Position numbers and translations under genes: made by a program. 64,000 nt of DNA from Cercopithifilaria johnstoni (lineage: Eukaryota; Nematoda; Chromadorea; Rhabditida; Onchocercidae). A model generated the notes under the pieces. That model was given only the letters and a program-made list of their open reading frames with translations. It was not told the DNA's origin and searched no databases. Positions within the stretch are counted from its first letter, which is position 1. Each line of letters opens with the position of its first letter. Positions 48,966-61,700 of the stretch are shown piece by piece. The stretch covers positions 62,001 to 126,000 of the forward strand of contig CAKAEH010000334.1 in assembly GCA_916381525.1 (NCBI GenBank), written 5' to 3'.

Positions 48966-50148
48966 TCGTATTGCAGCCGCTCCCGAGTTATCTTTCTAAC
49001 AAAATGTTTTAATGTTACAAGAGTGAATATTTTATGTGCTTAATTCGAAGCTCCAGTAGCTAACTGCATATAGTGAAATGTTGCCGCATGCAATGAACTG
49101 TACTGCAATGGATGATAATTTTTTGAGGGATAAGTTATCCAGTATATGAGCAGAAAAGGTCAACTCAATTTACATTACGTCTGCAGTCTAGCCGATGCTA
49201 TTAAGGAAAAATGTTAAAGGAAAGAGAGAAAAGAAAAAGAGAAAGAATGAAAAGATGAAACAAAAAGAGGAGGGAGAGAAGGCAGAAAAACTAGAAAGGT
49301 CACTGAACGTACCGGAGGGTAGATGTAATCGCGGGCCGGTTCGTAAATATATTGCTTCCGGTTCTTCCGGCAATGCTATATGATATGCGACGCGATATCC
49401 AAAAGAGATCAGCTTCAAAACATTCCGCTGATGAATTCATCCCTAGCTATGCATGCAGTACTTACCTGCGCTGCATCGCAATTGTTACAACGTTTCATTT
49501 CAATACAGTACCTATGTATATCGATTTCGTTGTAGATTTTTGGTTCTACTTTAGCATTCATTTACACCCATTTTTCGCTTGAACTATTAATTTTCTGTGA
49601 CCAAGAGAGAAGTCAAGTGACCTTTAACCTTTGAACTTTCATAACTAATCATTTTATTTATTGCGTTCATTTCCTTCTTCCTTTATCTTGTTTCTAACTA
49701 ACACGCCTTCACTTTTATGTTATAGCTTTATTGCAATTATTTAACTTTCTCTCGAATTCTTCCGTTTGTAAATGATTGGGAATGAGACATTGATTTATTG
49801 ATCCATGGCTGAAATTATGGCTTACTTCACTTCTCCTAATTTCATATTGCTATATAGAATGCTTTTGCATGGCTATTCTTTGGGAGAAATCATCAGTGCT
49901 TCTGAGATTTCTGAGACTTACCTCCCTCGCTCTATATCAAAAGAATTTCCATGGCAATCATCCGTGAATCTCACTTTTGTGGTGAATGTCGGACCGTTTC
50001 ATCCTGTTTATCATGTAGCGGTAAAACTATTAATGATCATGGGAGAATTAGTTGCAGCAGCAAGCCAGTACAACGTGCACTTTCACTTCACCTATGCTAT
50101 CACGCACCACTATTGCAATCGCTGCTTTCAAAATTATTTCGAAAACAA
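48966..50148. promoter_or_regulatory. divergent intergenic region, ubc-7 / NADK2
   Basis: About 1.2 kb expected to contain both promoters. It holds a purine-only-like tract at 49205-49300 and a less AT-rich block at 49310-49480. Two overlapping plus-strand frames (49805-50152 and 49951-50376) cross the right end; the second is in frame with NADK2. Confidence 0.5.
49205..49300. repeat. GA-rich purine tract
   Basis: A stretch of almost 100 bp made nearly only of A and G on the plus strand, rich in AAAGAGA and GGAGGGAGAG units. It is low complexity and upstream of both ubc-7 and NADK2. Such tracts can exclude nucleosomes or bind GAGA-type factors. No function is shown here. Confidence 0.7.
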
Positions 50149-53100
50149 ATGAAACGCATTATGCTGAAATTTTCGATAACCAGTAATACATTGCTAGCGC
50201 ACACTGCTGCAATTCCGATTTTCGCTACCAGTATGGACAATACTGTTGCAATGTATCAATCATTATACAGTACTGCAGCAACGACGCAAATTCAGACAAG
50301 TGATAATTCCACCAGAGCTGAAGAAGTTTCTTATTTTTTATTAACTAGGGCGTTAATAGGATTGGAAAAGCATTGATAGAGAGAAAGCATTGATTCAGTA
50401 CAAATACTTTGAACTTTTTAGTCAGTAAGCTTCATTATCATTGTACGACTGAAATTTTTTGCTTCTGTATATCCTTTTATAGCTCTACTGATGACATTTT
50501 TTGGTCGTATTTATTACTGGATTAGTTCAACTACTTACTCTTGTATTCATTTGCATTTATTAACATTCTGGAATTGATAAATTTAAGTTGTGATATTTCA
50601 GAAATGTGTTTTCAAACCTAAGAGGATTCTGATTCTATCTAAATTAACGCGATTGGAATATGAAAGGCAAACTCATCCACTTCTCAACGAAACTCAGCTG
50701 AAAAAGGCGGTAAAATTTATTTGCCTATTAAAATTTTTCTTTATCTTTCCTACATTTAAAAAATTGTATGGTTGTTTTTGTTTCGTAAAATCACATTTTT
50801 TTAAGTTAGCACGACGAGGATCTAATTATGAAAGGCTTCGAAGGCGGTATGACGAGCATTACCAGTTTTTAAATGTCGTGGTATGTGAACTAAGGTTTGT
50901 AGATTTCCTTTCAGCGAAAGTTTAATACAAAGTTATAAGTCTTTTTTTCCTACTCGATTTTTTTCTTAGAAGAATTTCGCCCGAGTGTGGATGTTTTGTC
51001 TGGCTGTTTTGCTCATCACTAATATTTACTCTTAGAGCTTGTGGTATCGAAACTCGAACTGTGCAAAGGTTTGACTACAATAATGCTGCAGTTTCATGGG
51101 CTGATGCTGTATTTTCTGCGGGTGGTGATGGCACGTTTTTACACGCAGCTTCAAGAATTTCATCAATGGAAAAACCTGTGATAGGGATAAATACTGATCC
51201 TAAGGGGTTAGATTTTTATAATTTCTGAATATTGTTTGACGCTAATAGCGGTTTCACTTCAGTGTCCTTCATTTTTCCTACATTTTCGAAACTTATGCCA
51301 ATTGGGATTGTAAAACTATATCGTTCTTCATGAAATAATGACCTAGAGTTCAGATGTTTTTTAATGTTGAAGTGTTTAGCATAAAATAAAATTTTGCAAA
51401 CTAATATATTTTTTGCAAACTAATAAAATTTTGCGAACTAATTAAAATATATGATATACTTATTAATTTTTCACTTTTAGAATGTATGATATACTTATTA
51501 ATTTTTCACCTCTTTATATCCAAAGCGATGATTACAATTTAGCTCAGAGGGCCATCTCTGTTTGCTGAAGAAATTGTCGCACGAATATTTCAGAGATGCC
51601 TTGAAACGATTACTTGCTGGTGATTTTAGGTACGCTTGTGTTATTGTTGGAGCTAACTTCTTTAAACTTTGTTTCATCAAAAAATTAATATAGGAGTTAA
51701 TTATTGGTTATAAATACTGACAGTCAGCCTTTCAATGATGGTTCGAAAATCGACTCGTGGTACACACTATTTTATTCACATATCCCACAAGTCATAAGAT
51801 TTTGAATGTCGTTTGGTGAAACGATTTGAGAGATTCTGCTCACATTTTATATCTTCTGTTCATCATAAAGCAATGAAAAAAAAGTCTTCTCATCCTTCTC
51901 CTAGCGACTTGCATTTAGCATGGGAGTTATAATTGAAAAATAACTGATATAAGTCAAGTTCTAATTTAAGCCAAGCTGTAATTTTTTTAGAATCACAAGC
52001 TCCAAGTGTCAGTTTTATTTCATGAAAGTGCTAATTTCAGGTGGTTATATCGACAACGTATACGCATACGTCTGGAAGGTGATATTGGAAATAATGAACC
52101 ATTTTATTTGCATGAAGAGCAGCTACCTTTTCATAACTTGAAAAAGCAGTATGATTTATCTATTACAGATTTTTTTTTCATCTTCCAAGTTTTCCATCAA
52201 GATTTTTGTGCGCTGGGTACCATTCTTTCCTTTCCATATATCACCATCTAATAACTTGTTGAATTCAAACTCAACTTATTTTAGATTTCAAATGATATTC
52301 CATCATCGATATTTTGTATTAAGCTTATTAATCTTCATGTCAGGGAAATATTGAAATCAAGAAGAAGATCGGAAAACAATGTTGAAGGACATGTGAATGT
52401 ATTGTCGGATCCGGCTCTAAATGACGTTTTCATTGGCGAGAGCCTGTCATCTCGTGTATCTTATTACGAAATTCAATGTGATGATGGTGAAATGGTAAAA
52501 CAAAAGAGCAGCGGTGTTTTAGTATGCACAGGTATGATGTTTCGAAGTTTTTTGAATAACCGAGGGTGCTAGTAAACATTTTTCTGTAATAGCCCTGATA
52601 TTTTAAAATTATGAACCAAAACTTTTTACAAAATTCCAAACACGAAGTGAAAACACAGTTCATCTTCCAATTTTTAAAAGATCAATTTTTAAATTCGGTT
52701 TAGTCGGAGTAGAGCATAGCGACTGATGGGGAGTGACTGTTGAGGAAAACGTGTAGGTTTTACATTTCCTTTTGCTTTTTTATATACTATACTGCAATAT
52801 CACTAAAATTTCAGTGCAGTATATTTTATATTTTGTTCAAGGTGTTAACTGCTTTTCGTCAATATTAATATAAAAAAAGCACTAAATAGTTCAGGATCTG
52901 GTTCAACTTCTTGGTATTTCAATATAAATAAAATGACCGATCATTGTGTATCTGATATTCTGGGTATTGCTTCGAAGGAAATCGGAAGTGCGACATTGGG
53001 AGAGGATAAACCATTAATCCGTAGAATTCGTGACATTTATAATAGTCGTCTATTGTTCACTCCGGATTGTGAAAGTAATTTTTTTCGCCATCAGTTTTTA

Positions 53101-53950
53101 TTTCTTTTTTGGTCTAACTTTTCAGATAAGAATTTGCTCTGATTTTATTTTGTATTATATTTATTCTAGTATCTTTTGCAGACATGGCTTACTGTGTTCG
53201 CGATCCAGTATATAATTCGACGTATCCAGAATTCCCACCTCGTGGACTGGTAAAGCGTTTGCGACTTCACTCACGTTGTTATGATGCTCATTTGGTTATT
53301 GATGGTCGAGTTGCTTACAAATTTAACGATGGTGCTGAAGCAGTCCTTGAGGTTCTTTTGTTACTTTTTGTTTACATCAATTTGTCGCTAAAGATATATA
53401 TCCATAATTGACTTGTGAAATATAAATTCTTCTTTAATGAATATTAGACTATTTACATTATGTAAGCACCATTCGTTAATTTGATAAAATATATCATAAA
53501 CTGTAATTAAATAATTGAACTGTTGATCCCGATTATCCGTTCCCATACGTCATTGTGCAGATTTAATTATTCCGCAAGAAAATAAGTGCAAAAAAAAATT
53601 ATTAATTGAAGTTATTAGGGAAAAAAATGAAAACGTTATTTGGAAATGCTTACCATCTAGAAATGTATTGTTGCACGAATTACTATAGGAAGTACATTCT
53701 GGAATACTAAGCTTCTTTCATGTAACGATGGCATTAAAACAGCCTATTGCAGAGCTATCATAAAATGTCTAAAACGTGCTAAATACTTTCCAGACAACAT
53801 TTCTGTTTCATTCAAGAATATTCAGGGTTTCTGTAGGGAACAGGAAATTTGTATAGTTCTCTCTTATTCACGAAAATTTTATTGCCATATTTTACAATAA
53901 ATTTGCAGATTCATCCCGAAGATGCGCTGAAAACAGTCATATTTCGATGA
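50149..53950 (+). CDS. NADK2: mitochondrial NAD kinase 2 homologue
   Basis: Phosphorylates NAD to NADP in the mitochondrial matrix. The order of segments is that of NADK2, not cytosolic NADK: PKRILILSKLTRLEYERQTH (exon 50602-50709), ARRGSNYERLRRRYDEHYQF, then the nucleotide-binding signature WADAVFSAGGDGTFLHAASR with GINTDPKG (to about 51208). After that come SEGHLCLLKK and a segment ending RLLAGDFR (about 51541-51631), LYRQRIRIRLEGD (about 52040), NDVFIGESLSSRVSYYEIQC (about 52355-52530), TSWYFNINKMTDHC (about 52910), GLVKRLRLHSRCYDAHLVID and a last exon IHPEDALKTVIFR before TGA at 53948-53950. The first exon, ending at 50325 (..TRAEE), joins in phase to CVFKPK. A start at 50149 gives MKRIMLKFSITSNTLLAHTA, a plausible import leader; the upstream ATG at 49951 is an alternative. 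Confidence 0.88.
51385..51509. repeat. short tandem repeats in an NADK2 intron
   Basis: Three near-copies of AAATTTTGCAAACTAATA lie at about 51389-51440. They are followed by two copies of ATGATATACTTATTAATTTT with a TCAC tail, at 51447-51474 and 51484-51509. Intronic, between the exons ending DPKG and beginning SEGHLCLL. Confidence 0.8.
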
Positions 53951-54951
53951 TAAGCGTTTGCATTTATTTCCCATCGTTTGACAATATCTTGGTAAGTTGT
54001 TGATGCATATTGCAGCTTATTCAGATCGGGCAAAATTTTATTGGAACTCATCTTTTTGCAACAGGTATATTAAAGTCTTCATGACTTCATCACTTATGCT
54101 TTGCTTTTATTTTTCTAAAGCCATTATAATGACGTTACAATTGTCCTATATAATTATTGTGTATACATTAATATTTTCTCCAAGTGTAGCGCTATGGTTT
54201 TTTTCCAAATGTGACATCACATTGCATCACTGCGGCATATTGAGGGTGCGTGACACTGACATTTTAATCGATTTCGATTTTGTTTTGTTTTTACTATTAC
54301 TGGACAATTGAATGAAATAAATGGTTGGACCGTTTGTGTACAAATAAAATACTAAGGGGCCATTATTTCTGAAGTACTATTTTTTTTCCAAATTTTTTTA
54401 TTTTGGGAAATATATTCGTCTCGTCCTTACAACCGCTTTTTATTCAATCTTATGAAAATCTGCAGTTACCTTGATAGTCTTACACAATGGTATATGTTAT
54501 CCCATCCCCATTTGTATCTAACCGGTTGACTTTATCTGAAAACAGTTGTCAAAAATCGCTGATAACTATATTCATTATTTAGTTAACTATGCATAGAAGG
54601 TTTTACATTTCCCTTATATAATGTTATCCATTCTATGTAAATCATGAGCGACTTTATCTGAAACAAGATATAATATAATAACAAAATATGTTTTGACAAG
54701 TATTGCCGAATAAGGCGATAACATGCACTTTGAAATGTCAGGTTTATTTTGAAATTAAACGCTAAAACATGAAACAATACAGATCAATATAAACACTACA
54801 TAAGACCAAACAACAGTGCAATGAAAACAAGCGCAGCTTCTAGCAAAAATAGTATATCTCATTCCTTCTGTATTTGGGGTTAGTCATCGGATACAGCATT
54901 CCAGTATCCAGAATAGATCAGCTCCGAATCATACCAACAGGTGCTAGAAAA
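53951..54951. other. convergent intergenic region, NADK2 / HDAC3
   Basis: 1 kb between two stop codons facing each other, expected to hold both 3' UTRs. A hydrophobic plus-strand frame (53997-54311) has no family features and is probably chance in T-rich DNA. Confidence 0.45.
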
Positions 54952-57884
54952 TCATGATGGGCGGTCAATTTCGGAATTGGTACCAAAAAATGTAGCGCCA
55001 TCTGGATCATCATCAGTTGGAAGAACGTCTGGAGGAGATTCCTGTACAGAGAATACCTGAAAAATAAACTAAAACTTACGTTGTCCCAATATCCTTCAAG
55101 TTTACGTTTTTGTAGTGGAACTCCTTTGAAATGCAAAATAATATACCTCATCGGGGTCTAGAAGGTCGGGTGGAACTTCTTGCATTTGCACCGAAGGAGC
55201 ATGACGAATTTGCCTCAAATGATCCAACACTTCTTGCCTCAAAGCAGTGATATACTGAAAATTATGATGGAAACGCGCGAACTTTTCATAAACAAAATGA
55301 CATGTAGAGGCATTTAAACTGTAATATGAATTCAAAGAGTATTTTTATAAGAATTGGGTTTAAGAGAGATCAAAATAATTGAGCATAATAAACATATTCC
55401 ACATTATCAAAGTAATGTTTTTTAGGCACAACATTCTTTAAAAAAAGCTCATATTTGATTGGACTAACTTCTTTGGTATTTTGATTCTCCTGCCTTTTTG
55501 CCAACGTCGGTCTTAGTGTGAATTCCGGGGCAAAGAACTGTAGGTATTCTGAAACACAAACATTATAAATAGTTGAGAATCTGGAACTGAAATCTTAGGA
55601 AAAAATGAAAATATCACCAGTATTATTCGGGATTTCATCTGGAATTTCATCTTTTTTGCCAACCAGAATTGCAGTTTCATATGTCCAACACCGCGCAACG
55701 TTACGTAATGTATATCCTCCACCACCTACTGCAAGCATTGGAATTCCCAAACTGCGAACAAAATCTACACATTCCCTAAAATGATATTTGGATAACCAAA
55801 GGAATGCCTTGTGTATATTGATAAAAATCAAGAACAGAATATTGCAGGAGGATCTTTCGCTAGTCGATATACAGGAAATATTGATCATACCTTTTTAGTA
55901 AATAGTTATTTATAGTAATACGAAGCACAAAATATATTGACGAAAGCATAAAAACTATTTTAGCGAAGAGACAACAGAGATAACGAACCCATGGCCGGAA
56001 AAGCTCAAGTTAAAACACCCTAAGCGATCACACCCCAATGAATCAGCGCCACATTGCAGTACAATAACTGATGGATTGAAACAATCAATAACAGCTCGTA
56101 CAACTGGTTTGAACAAGGAATGATAATCTGAAATGAATTTATTCCAAAACTGAAAATTTAATTCAATCTTCCGTAGAATTTCTAAATTTGAAAATGGATG
56201 TCAAATTTATGCATCTTTCATATACTATTCTATTCTTAAATACTATTCTTAAAGCAAAAGTCTACAGAAATAAATGTAATAAAAAGCTGCATTTTCTACA
56301 AATCTATAAAGATTATCTGCGCCAGGATTAAATAGATGAATATACTTTCATCGTCCATCCCCTCTTTCATGGGAACGTTCACAGCGTAATAACGACCACT
56401 GTCTTGTCCAACATCATACATATCTCCAGTTCCTGGGAAAAAATAATTGCCGTACTTGTGAAACGAAACTGTCATCACTCGATCAGTCAAATAGAATGCT
56501 TCCTGGAAGTATTCTGCTTGAGAAAAGCAACAAGAAAGTAGACAAATTAACCAAAGAACTATGTTACTGATAACGACAATTAAATACCGTTCAAAAAATT
56601 TTCATCGGCTTGTTAACAAAGATTACCTGAACTCCATCACCATGATGTATATCTATATCAATATAAAGTACTCGAGGATGGTATTTGAGCAATTCTAAAA
56701 TTCCAATAACAATGTCATTTACATAACAAAATCCTGAAGCTTCACGTTTCTTAGCATGATGAAGACCACCACTCCAGTTAATAGCAATATCACTTAAACC
56801 ATGATTCAAACGAGCAACACCTGCAAAACGTTATTATTTGTTACAAATGAAAATATTACGAATTTTCTTGAATAACTTGATATCTGACTTAAAAAAAGTT
56901 GAAAAGGTCCTTATCATTACATATATTTTTTTAATTTAAATCATACCGCTAAGTGTAGCGCCCGTATAAATGGAACAAAATTCGAAAATTCCATCAAAAA
57001 TTGGACAGTCTTCACCAATATTATATTGCGAGAAAAGATTTTCATATTGGTCAGCCGTCCGGGGTGACACCCGCTGAAGAAAGTCTACATAATCCCTACA
57101 AGCATAGAATTTCAACACTGTAACTTAATTCTTTTACAAGTCATTAGAATCACTAAAGTAAATTTTAGACAAAAGTTCAGTTTTATTTATACCAGTTTAT
57201 ATGCAATCGGAAGGCAGTGACAGAATGATCTCATGTTTCTTAACAATCTGAATAATTGTGAAACCAAGATAATTATCTTCATCTGCGTCAGAATTAATGA
57301 AATAATAGCCGATGCTACCTCCCTAATTACAAACGTTCAGAATGCTTACAGTACAGCCGACGATACAAATCAATTCAAGTTGATTTGTCAAAAAAATCTC
57401 AGCAGACGGACAAGAATGATGTGAGAGGGAAAGTGTTAGTTTTGCATGACTCTGAGTTGCAAAATTTGGCGTTAAGGCATGTGTGGAAAAGAAAAAACCA
57501 TTTTATATGTAAAAGTTTAAGGTATAATAAGATAGCTGAGTGCCAAAAATAATCTAATCTTATAACCTCACATGTTCATATCTCAAACTTATGTAGGTAG
57601 CTGGGAAGGAGAGATAATAAACTTCCATTACATAACAGTAAAATTGTCGCATGTCAGAAATGATTCTGAAATACACAAACAACTTACTTCGAATGGAATC
57701 GCTCAATCTCCATCGCAGATGCACGGGGCGGCGTAAGTACAAGCATTTCTTTGTGTAAGCCATAATTGACGATGAGACTATGAAGAGCAGCTAAACGTTG
57801 CGGCTTCATAGGATGCCTCGAGCCATAATGAAAATTTGGTACGTCGTGGTGAAAATAGTAGCACACCTCCCGTTTTGATGTCAT
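54952..57884 (-). CDS. HDAC3: class I histone deacetylase, HDAC3 type
   Basis: Zinc-dependent lysine deacetylase, catalytic subunit of the SMRT/NCoR corepressor complex in animals. Nine exons. The start is ATG at 57882-57884 (MTSKREVCYYFHHDVPNFHY), followed by SRHPMKPQRLAALHSL, DYVDFLQRVSP and FDGIFEFCSIYTGATLSG. The active-site run is DIAINWSGGLHHAKKREASG, with GFCYVNDIVIGILELLKYHP. The zinc ligands are in DIDIHHGDGVQ and in the aspartate of QCGADSLGCDRLGCFNLS. VGGGGYTLRNVARCWTYE carries the active-site tyrosine region. The C-terminal part YLQFFAPEFTLRP and HAPSVQMQEVPPDLLDPDE matches HDAC3 rather than HDAC1/2. The last exon reads VFSVQESPPDVLPTDDDPDG, ending SEIDRPS and TGA at 54952-54954. 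All catalytic residues I can see are present. Confidence 0.94.
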
Positions 57885-58769
57885 CTCTTCCAATCTCTCT
57901 TCACTACATTCTTAGATATCGAACCTAAGTATCAAAACTTCATCTCAGCATTTACGAAGATCCGAAAATTCCAGCTTAGGTCCCTGACCTAATCCAAATC
58001 TATGAGTACCCAAACCTCTACGATTTGAACACTATTACACCTTATGCAATATATGGTTATGACCCAGCTATCAGTATAACCCTCTAAATTCATTACCAAA
58101 ATCATGCGAATGCTTCCGGTGTTTAAACTTTCTGCTGTTGACATGATTTAAGCTGTCGACTAGAAATATATGTGATTCGACAACACTACCAGTAATCCGT
58201 CGGCACAAATTTCTTTCCTTAAATGATATTCGATTTCAATCCCCAACGACACAATTTTATGTCACACAATATAATAAAAAATCACGAAAAATGTAATAGG
58301 ACACATATGAACATACACAATCCGAAGAATATGATTTTACAGGACACTATAAATGGTCCGCAAAACAAGGAGCATTTATACAAACGTAAGAAATATTTTC
58401 TTCATACATATGCATTATGAAAGGAAATTGTGAAAATGAACAGGTAAGAGAACCTCGCAGTACGAAAGCGATCTTTGATCAGATTCTATATTCAATAATG
58501 AATTTTCAATTAAAATTAAAACTGCGCTTCAAGCCCTGAAATTTGGGCTTACTTGGATACAATATTAAATAATACCTATTAAATGAAGGAATTTCAACTG
58601 AGAATATTAACAAAGACAAGGCGACAACCACTTACTCAATGGAAATAAAATCACGTGCTTGCCAATATAAACACAATGATTAGATTATAGAGATTGTTAT
58701 ATTACTAAAATAATTGATTCTACAAAATGACAACATGCCCCTTACGACGATATAAACATTTTTCATTGG
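57885..58769. other. intergenic region, HDAC3 / ARID2
   Basis: About 885 bp, AT-rich, between the HDAC3 start and the ARID2 stop, both on minus. It probably holds the HDAC3 promoter or trans-splice site and the ARID2 3' UTR. Nothing else recognised. Confidence 0.45.
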
Positions 58770-61700
58770 TCATAAGGCTTTTGCAACTGTAACAGCATTT
58801 AATGCATTCGGCACATAAGTACGATGAGGTGATGAGGATGAGGATGAATAATGAGGGGAAGATGAAGAAGACGGTTGAGAATACAGTTCAGCAAGAAGTT
58901 GTGCTAATGCTGAGCTACTTTCCACACGCGATAATGACAACCAGCTAAGCAAACGCTCATGACGGCGAAGAAGTCTGAAAATCATGAGGCAATTAATAAA
59001 TGGATAACCACTTCATTTAAGCTGACAATGAAATTTAAAGATGAAATTGATCCGATAAGCATGCCTACATTCGTGCCACATTCCACGAATGGAAAAAAAA
59101 ATGAAATGGAAATATTTGTTCTCAGGCCACAAAAATTCAAGTCAAAATAAGCAGAAAGAAAAAGGAAGAAAAAAATTTACCGTCTTCCATCACTTGAATA
59201 GCGCGCCAAATTTCTGAGAATGAGACAGCTCGTCAAACGAATGCTTTTTGTCACGGGTCCTTCGGGATCATCCTATAAGTTCTCAATAGATTCAGATAGC
59301 TGCTCCTTCAAAGATTTTAATCCTTAATTCTAATTTAGGTCAACATTAAAAGCAAAAAATAAATTGAACACTACAAGCACACCGTAATATCACGGGGAAG
59401 ATAATTGAAAGCATGCCGCCGGATTGCTTCAACAGCTGCATTCTTCGAATATCCCGGATGTTGCACAATTTCTCGTGGTCTTTCCGGATTAACTGGCCCT
59501 AAAGGCAAACCATGTCCTGCAAACAATAAAAAATGAAATAAAAAAAGTCGTGCATACGGATAATTATTGAACAATAATATAGATTTTTCTTAGGCTTGCT
59601 TTCATCTCGTTATAATTTGACTATTAATTAAAGAAAAACTATATTATAGGGAAATATTTTACTGCATCAGTAAATTTTTTAGCTATCAACCTTCTTTTCG
59701 TCTTTTGGCAGCAGCTTTCAGAGCAACTTCATTGCAATGGTGATCTTGTAAATGCGTCACCATAGACCATTTGGCGCGCACCGTTGAATCACATCGTGGC
59801 CAGTGACACTGTATGCTATGATCTTCGCCAACGTGTTCCTTGGTACAGTGATAAAGAACGAAAGATGCAGATGAAAAGTGCCTAAAACATGAATATTTTG
59901 TAAAAATCAGGAGAGAGAAATGAAAAAATGCAGATTCTTCCCTAGAATATGACGTAAATTTTCTATCCATATATTGTTAAAAACGCACTCAAAATTGCAA
60001 ATTTCCAGCTAAAAAATATTATGTAATAGTATAACAAAAGACTGTTCTACTTACTTTCCACATCCGTTCCATTCACACAAGTAATCATCGCTGTCAGTTG
60101 AAGATGTAGTTGGTCTGTTGTTGGAACAGGCCGATACACGACGCCGCTTCACAGAGACTGGAGAACAAGGTGTAGATGCACAAGATTTCAGTGAATCACA
60201 ATCATCATCACGAGTGATCCCCATTACAGACGTTGATGGATGTATCGTCTCAGTACCCGCCTTTACAACATTTGCAATCGGTTTCCCCTTAAATTAAATG
60301 TTGAATCACGCTTTGATTTTTAGATATGACTAAAGATTAATTCAGTTAACAGTGATACAGTAAAAACTACAAACCATTAAAAAATGAGGGCATAATAAAG
60401 ATTCAAAAAAAGAGATCAAAATTGAAGATCTTGCATTACACGTAATCTCATCGCGATATACAGGTGATACAGCTAGATAGCATTAAAAAGATTACTTTGC
60501 TGGAATATCAAAGTCTAGACGAAGTATGCAATCAACAGTAAGTGTAAATTGTAGCAAGTATTATATATCACAGTTACGCATCCGGTAGTTCATATATAAA
60601 TAAGAGACCTTTATTAAACTTCCCCCTGACATAAATAATTTTCAACAAAAACCTAGCATAAAAATGGTTGACATTCAAGTAACATCTAGTTTACAAAGGT
60701 GAAGAAACCCTGCCTCTTTCGAGCCTGAAGATGCTAGATTTCCATTCAATGCTTGATTGATCGTACTTCCGGAAGACTGTGCGAGTTCACTATCAAAACC
60801 GTTTGCCACGCCCTCACTATTTATAGCTCGATTATCACACATCCCATTCATACGCCTAGCAATTGCACTTTTGGATTGTACTTGATTATGTACCTGCAAT
60901 TTCCAGCCACTGACAAAACCCTGTTAAGACCAAATCTATCGCCATTTTCAAGGATGACTACCTGTCTACGGAAGTAGATCCACAATAATTAGAGATTTCT
61001 GGTATTAATCGGAATTAAATACAACTGGATAATATCAAGTAATTATAAATAACGATTCACTTGTAAAACAAGTTTATCATCTACAGTGTTTATGACTGCT
61101 CCAGAAGCACTTTCTACACGCAAAATCTTTGTCTCATGCCGTTGTTCCGGTATGAAATCATGCGCCTCAATCGTTACTCGACCAACCTCAAATTATGTCA
61201 GTATATCAGAACAGATTGATTATTCCATCTCCCATATTTCTACAAAATTTTATCATAATTCTCTTACTCTCAGCGAAATGTGTGCAACCAGTTTTCTTTT
61301 ACATTTCAACAAAGAAATTAGGCTTATTATAATAAATACCTGTTGGCCAAATGATAAGCTAGTTGATGGTTGCGCACTCGCTACATGAGAGGAACTGGGA
61401 CGTAGCGTATCTTCTGAGAGATATGACGCCGGCAAAGTTGTTGATGTATTGCTAGGTGTTTCATTCAGTGACCTGCAAATAAAAAGTGTCACAATCAGAT
61501 TCGGCCAAGATCAGCACAGAAATCAGAATTCACCAGAGTTTCAAGATCAGCACAGAAACTGGAATTCACCAGAGTTAAACTAAAAACGTACACCTAACCC
61601 TGACGACGAGTTTGAAATTTTAAAAATTTTAACATTTCCTATAGAAGAGAATACTTCTTATCAGTAGTTGCAGCAGTAGCAACTACGGTAACTGTGGTAT

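Noticed and set aside
53997..54311. 104-residue hydrophobic plus frame after NADK2
   Set aside because: Hydrophobicity is expected from T-rich DNA. It lies in a convergent 3' UTR region with no supporting signals.
55086..55131. Extra HDAC3 exon encoding QKRKLEGYWDN
   Set aside because: Its phase does not join the upstream exon, whereas skipping it joins LLDPDE directly and in phase to VFSVQESPPD.
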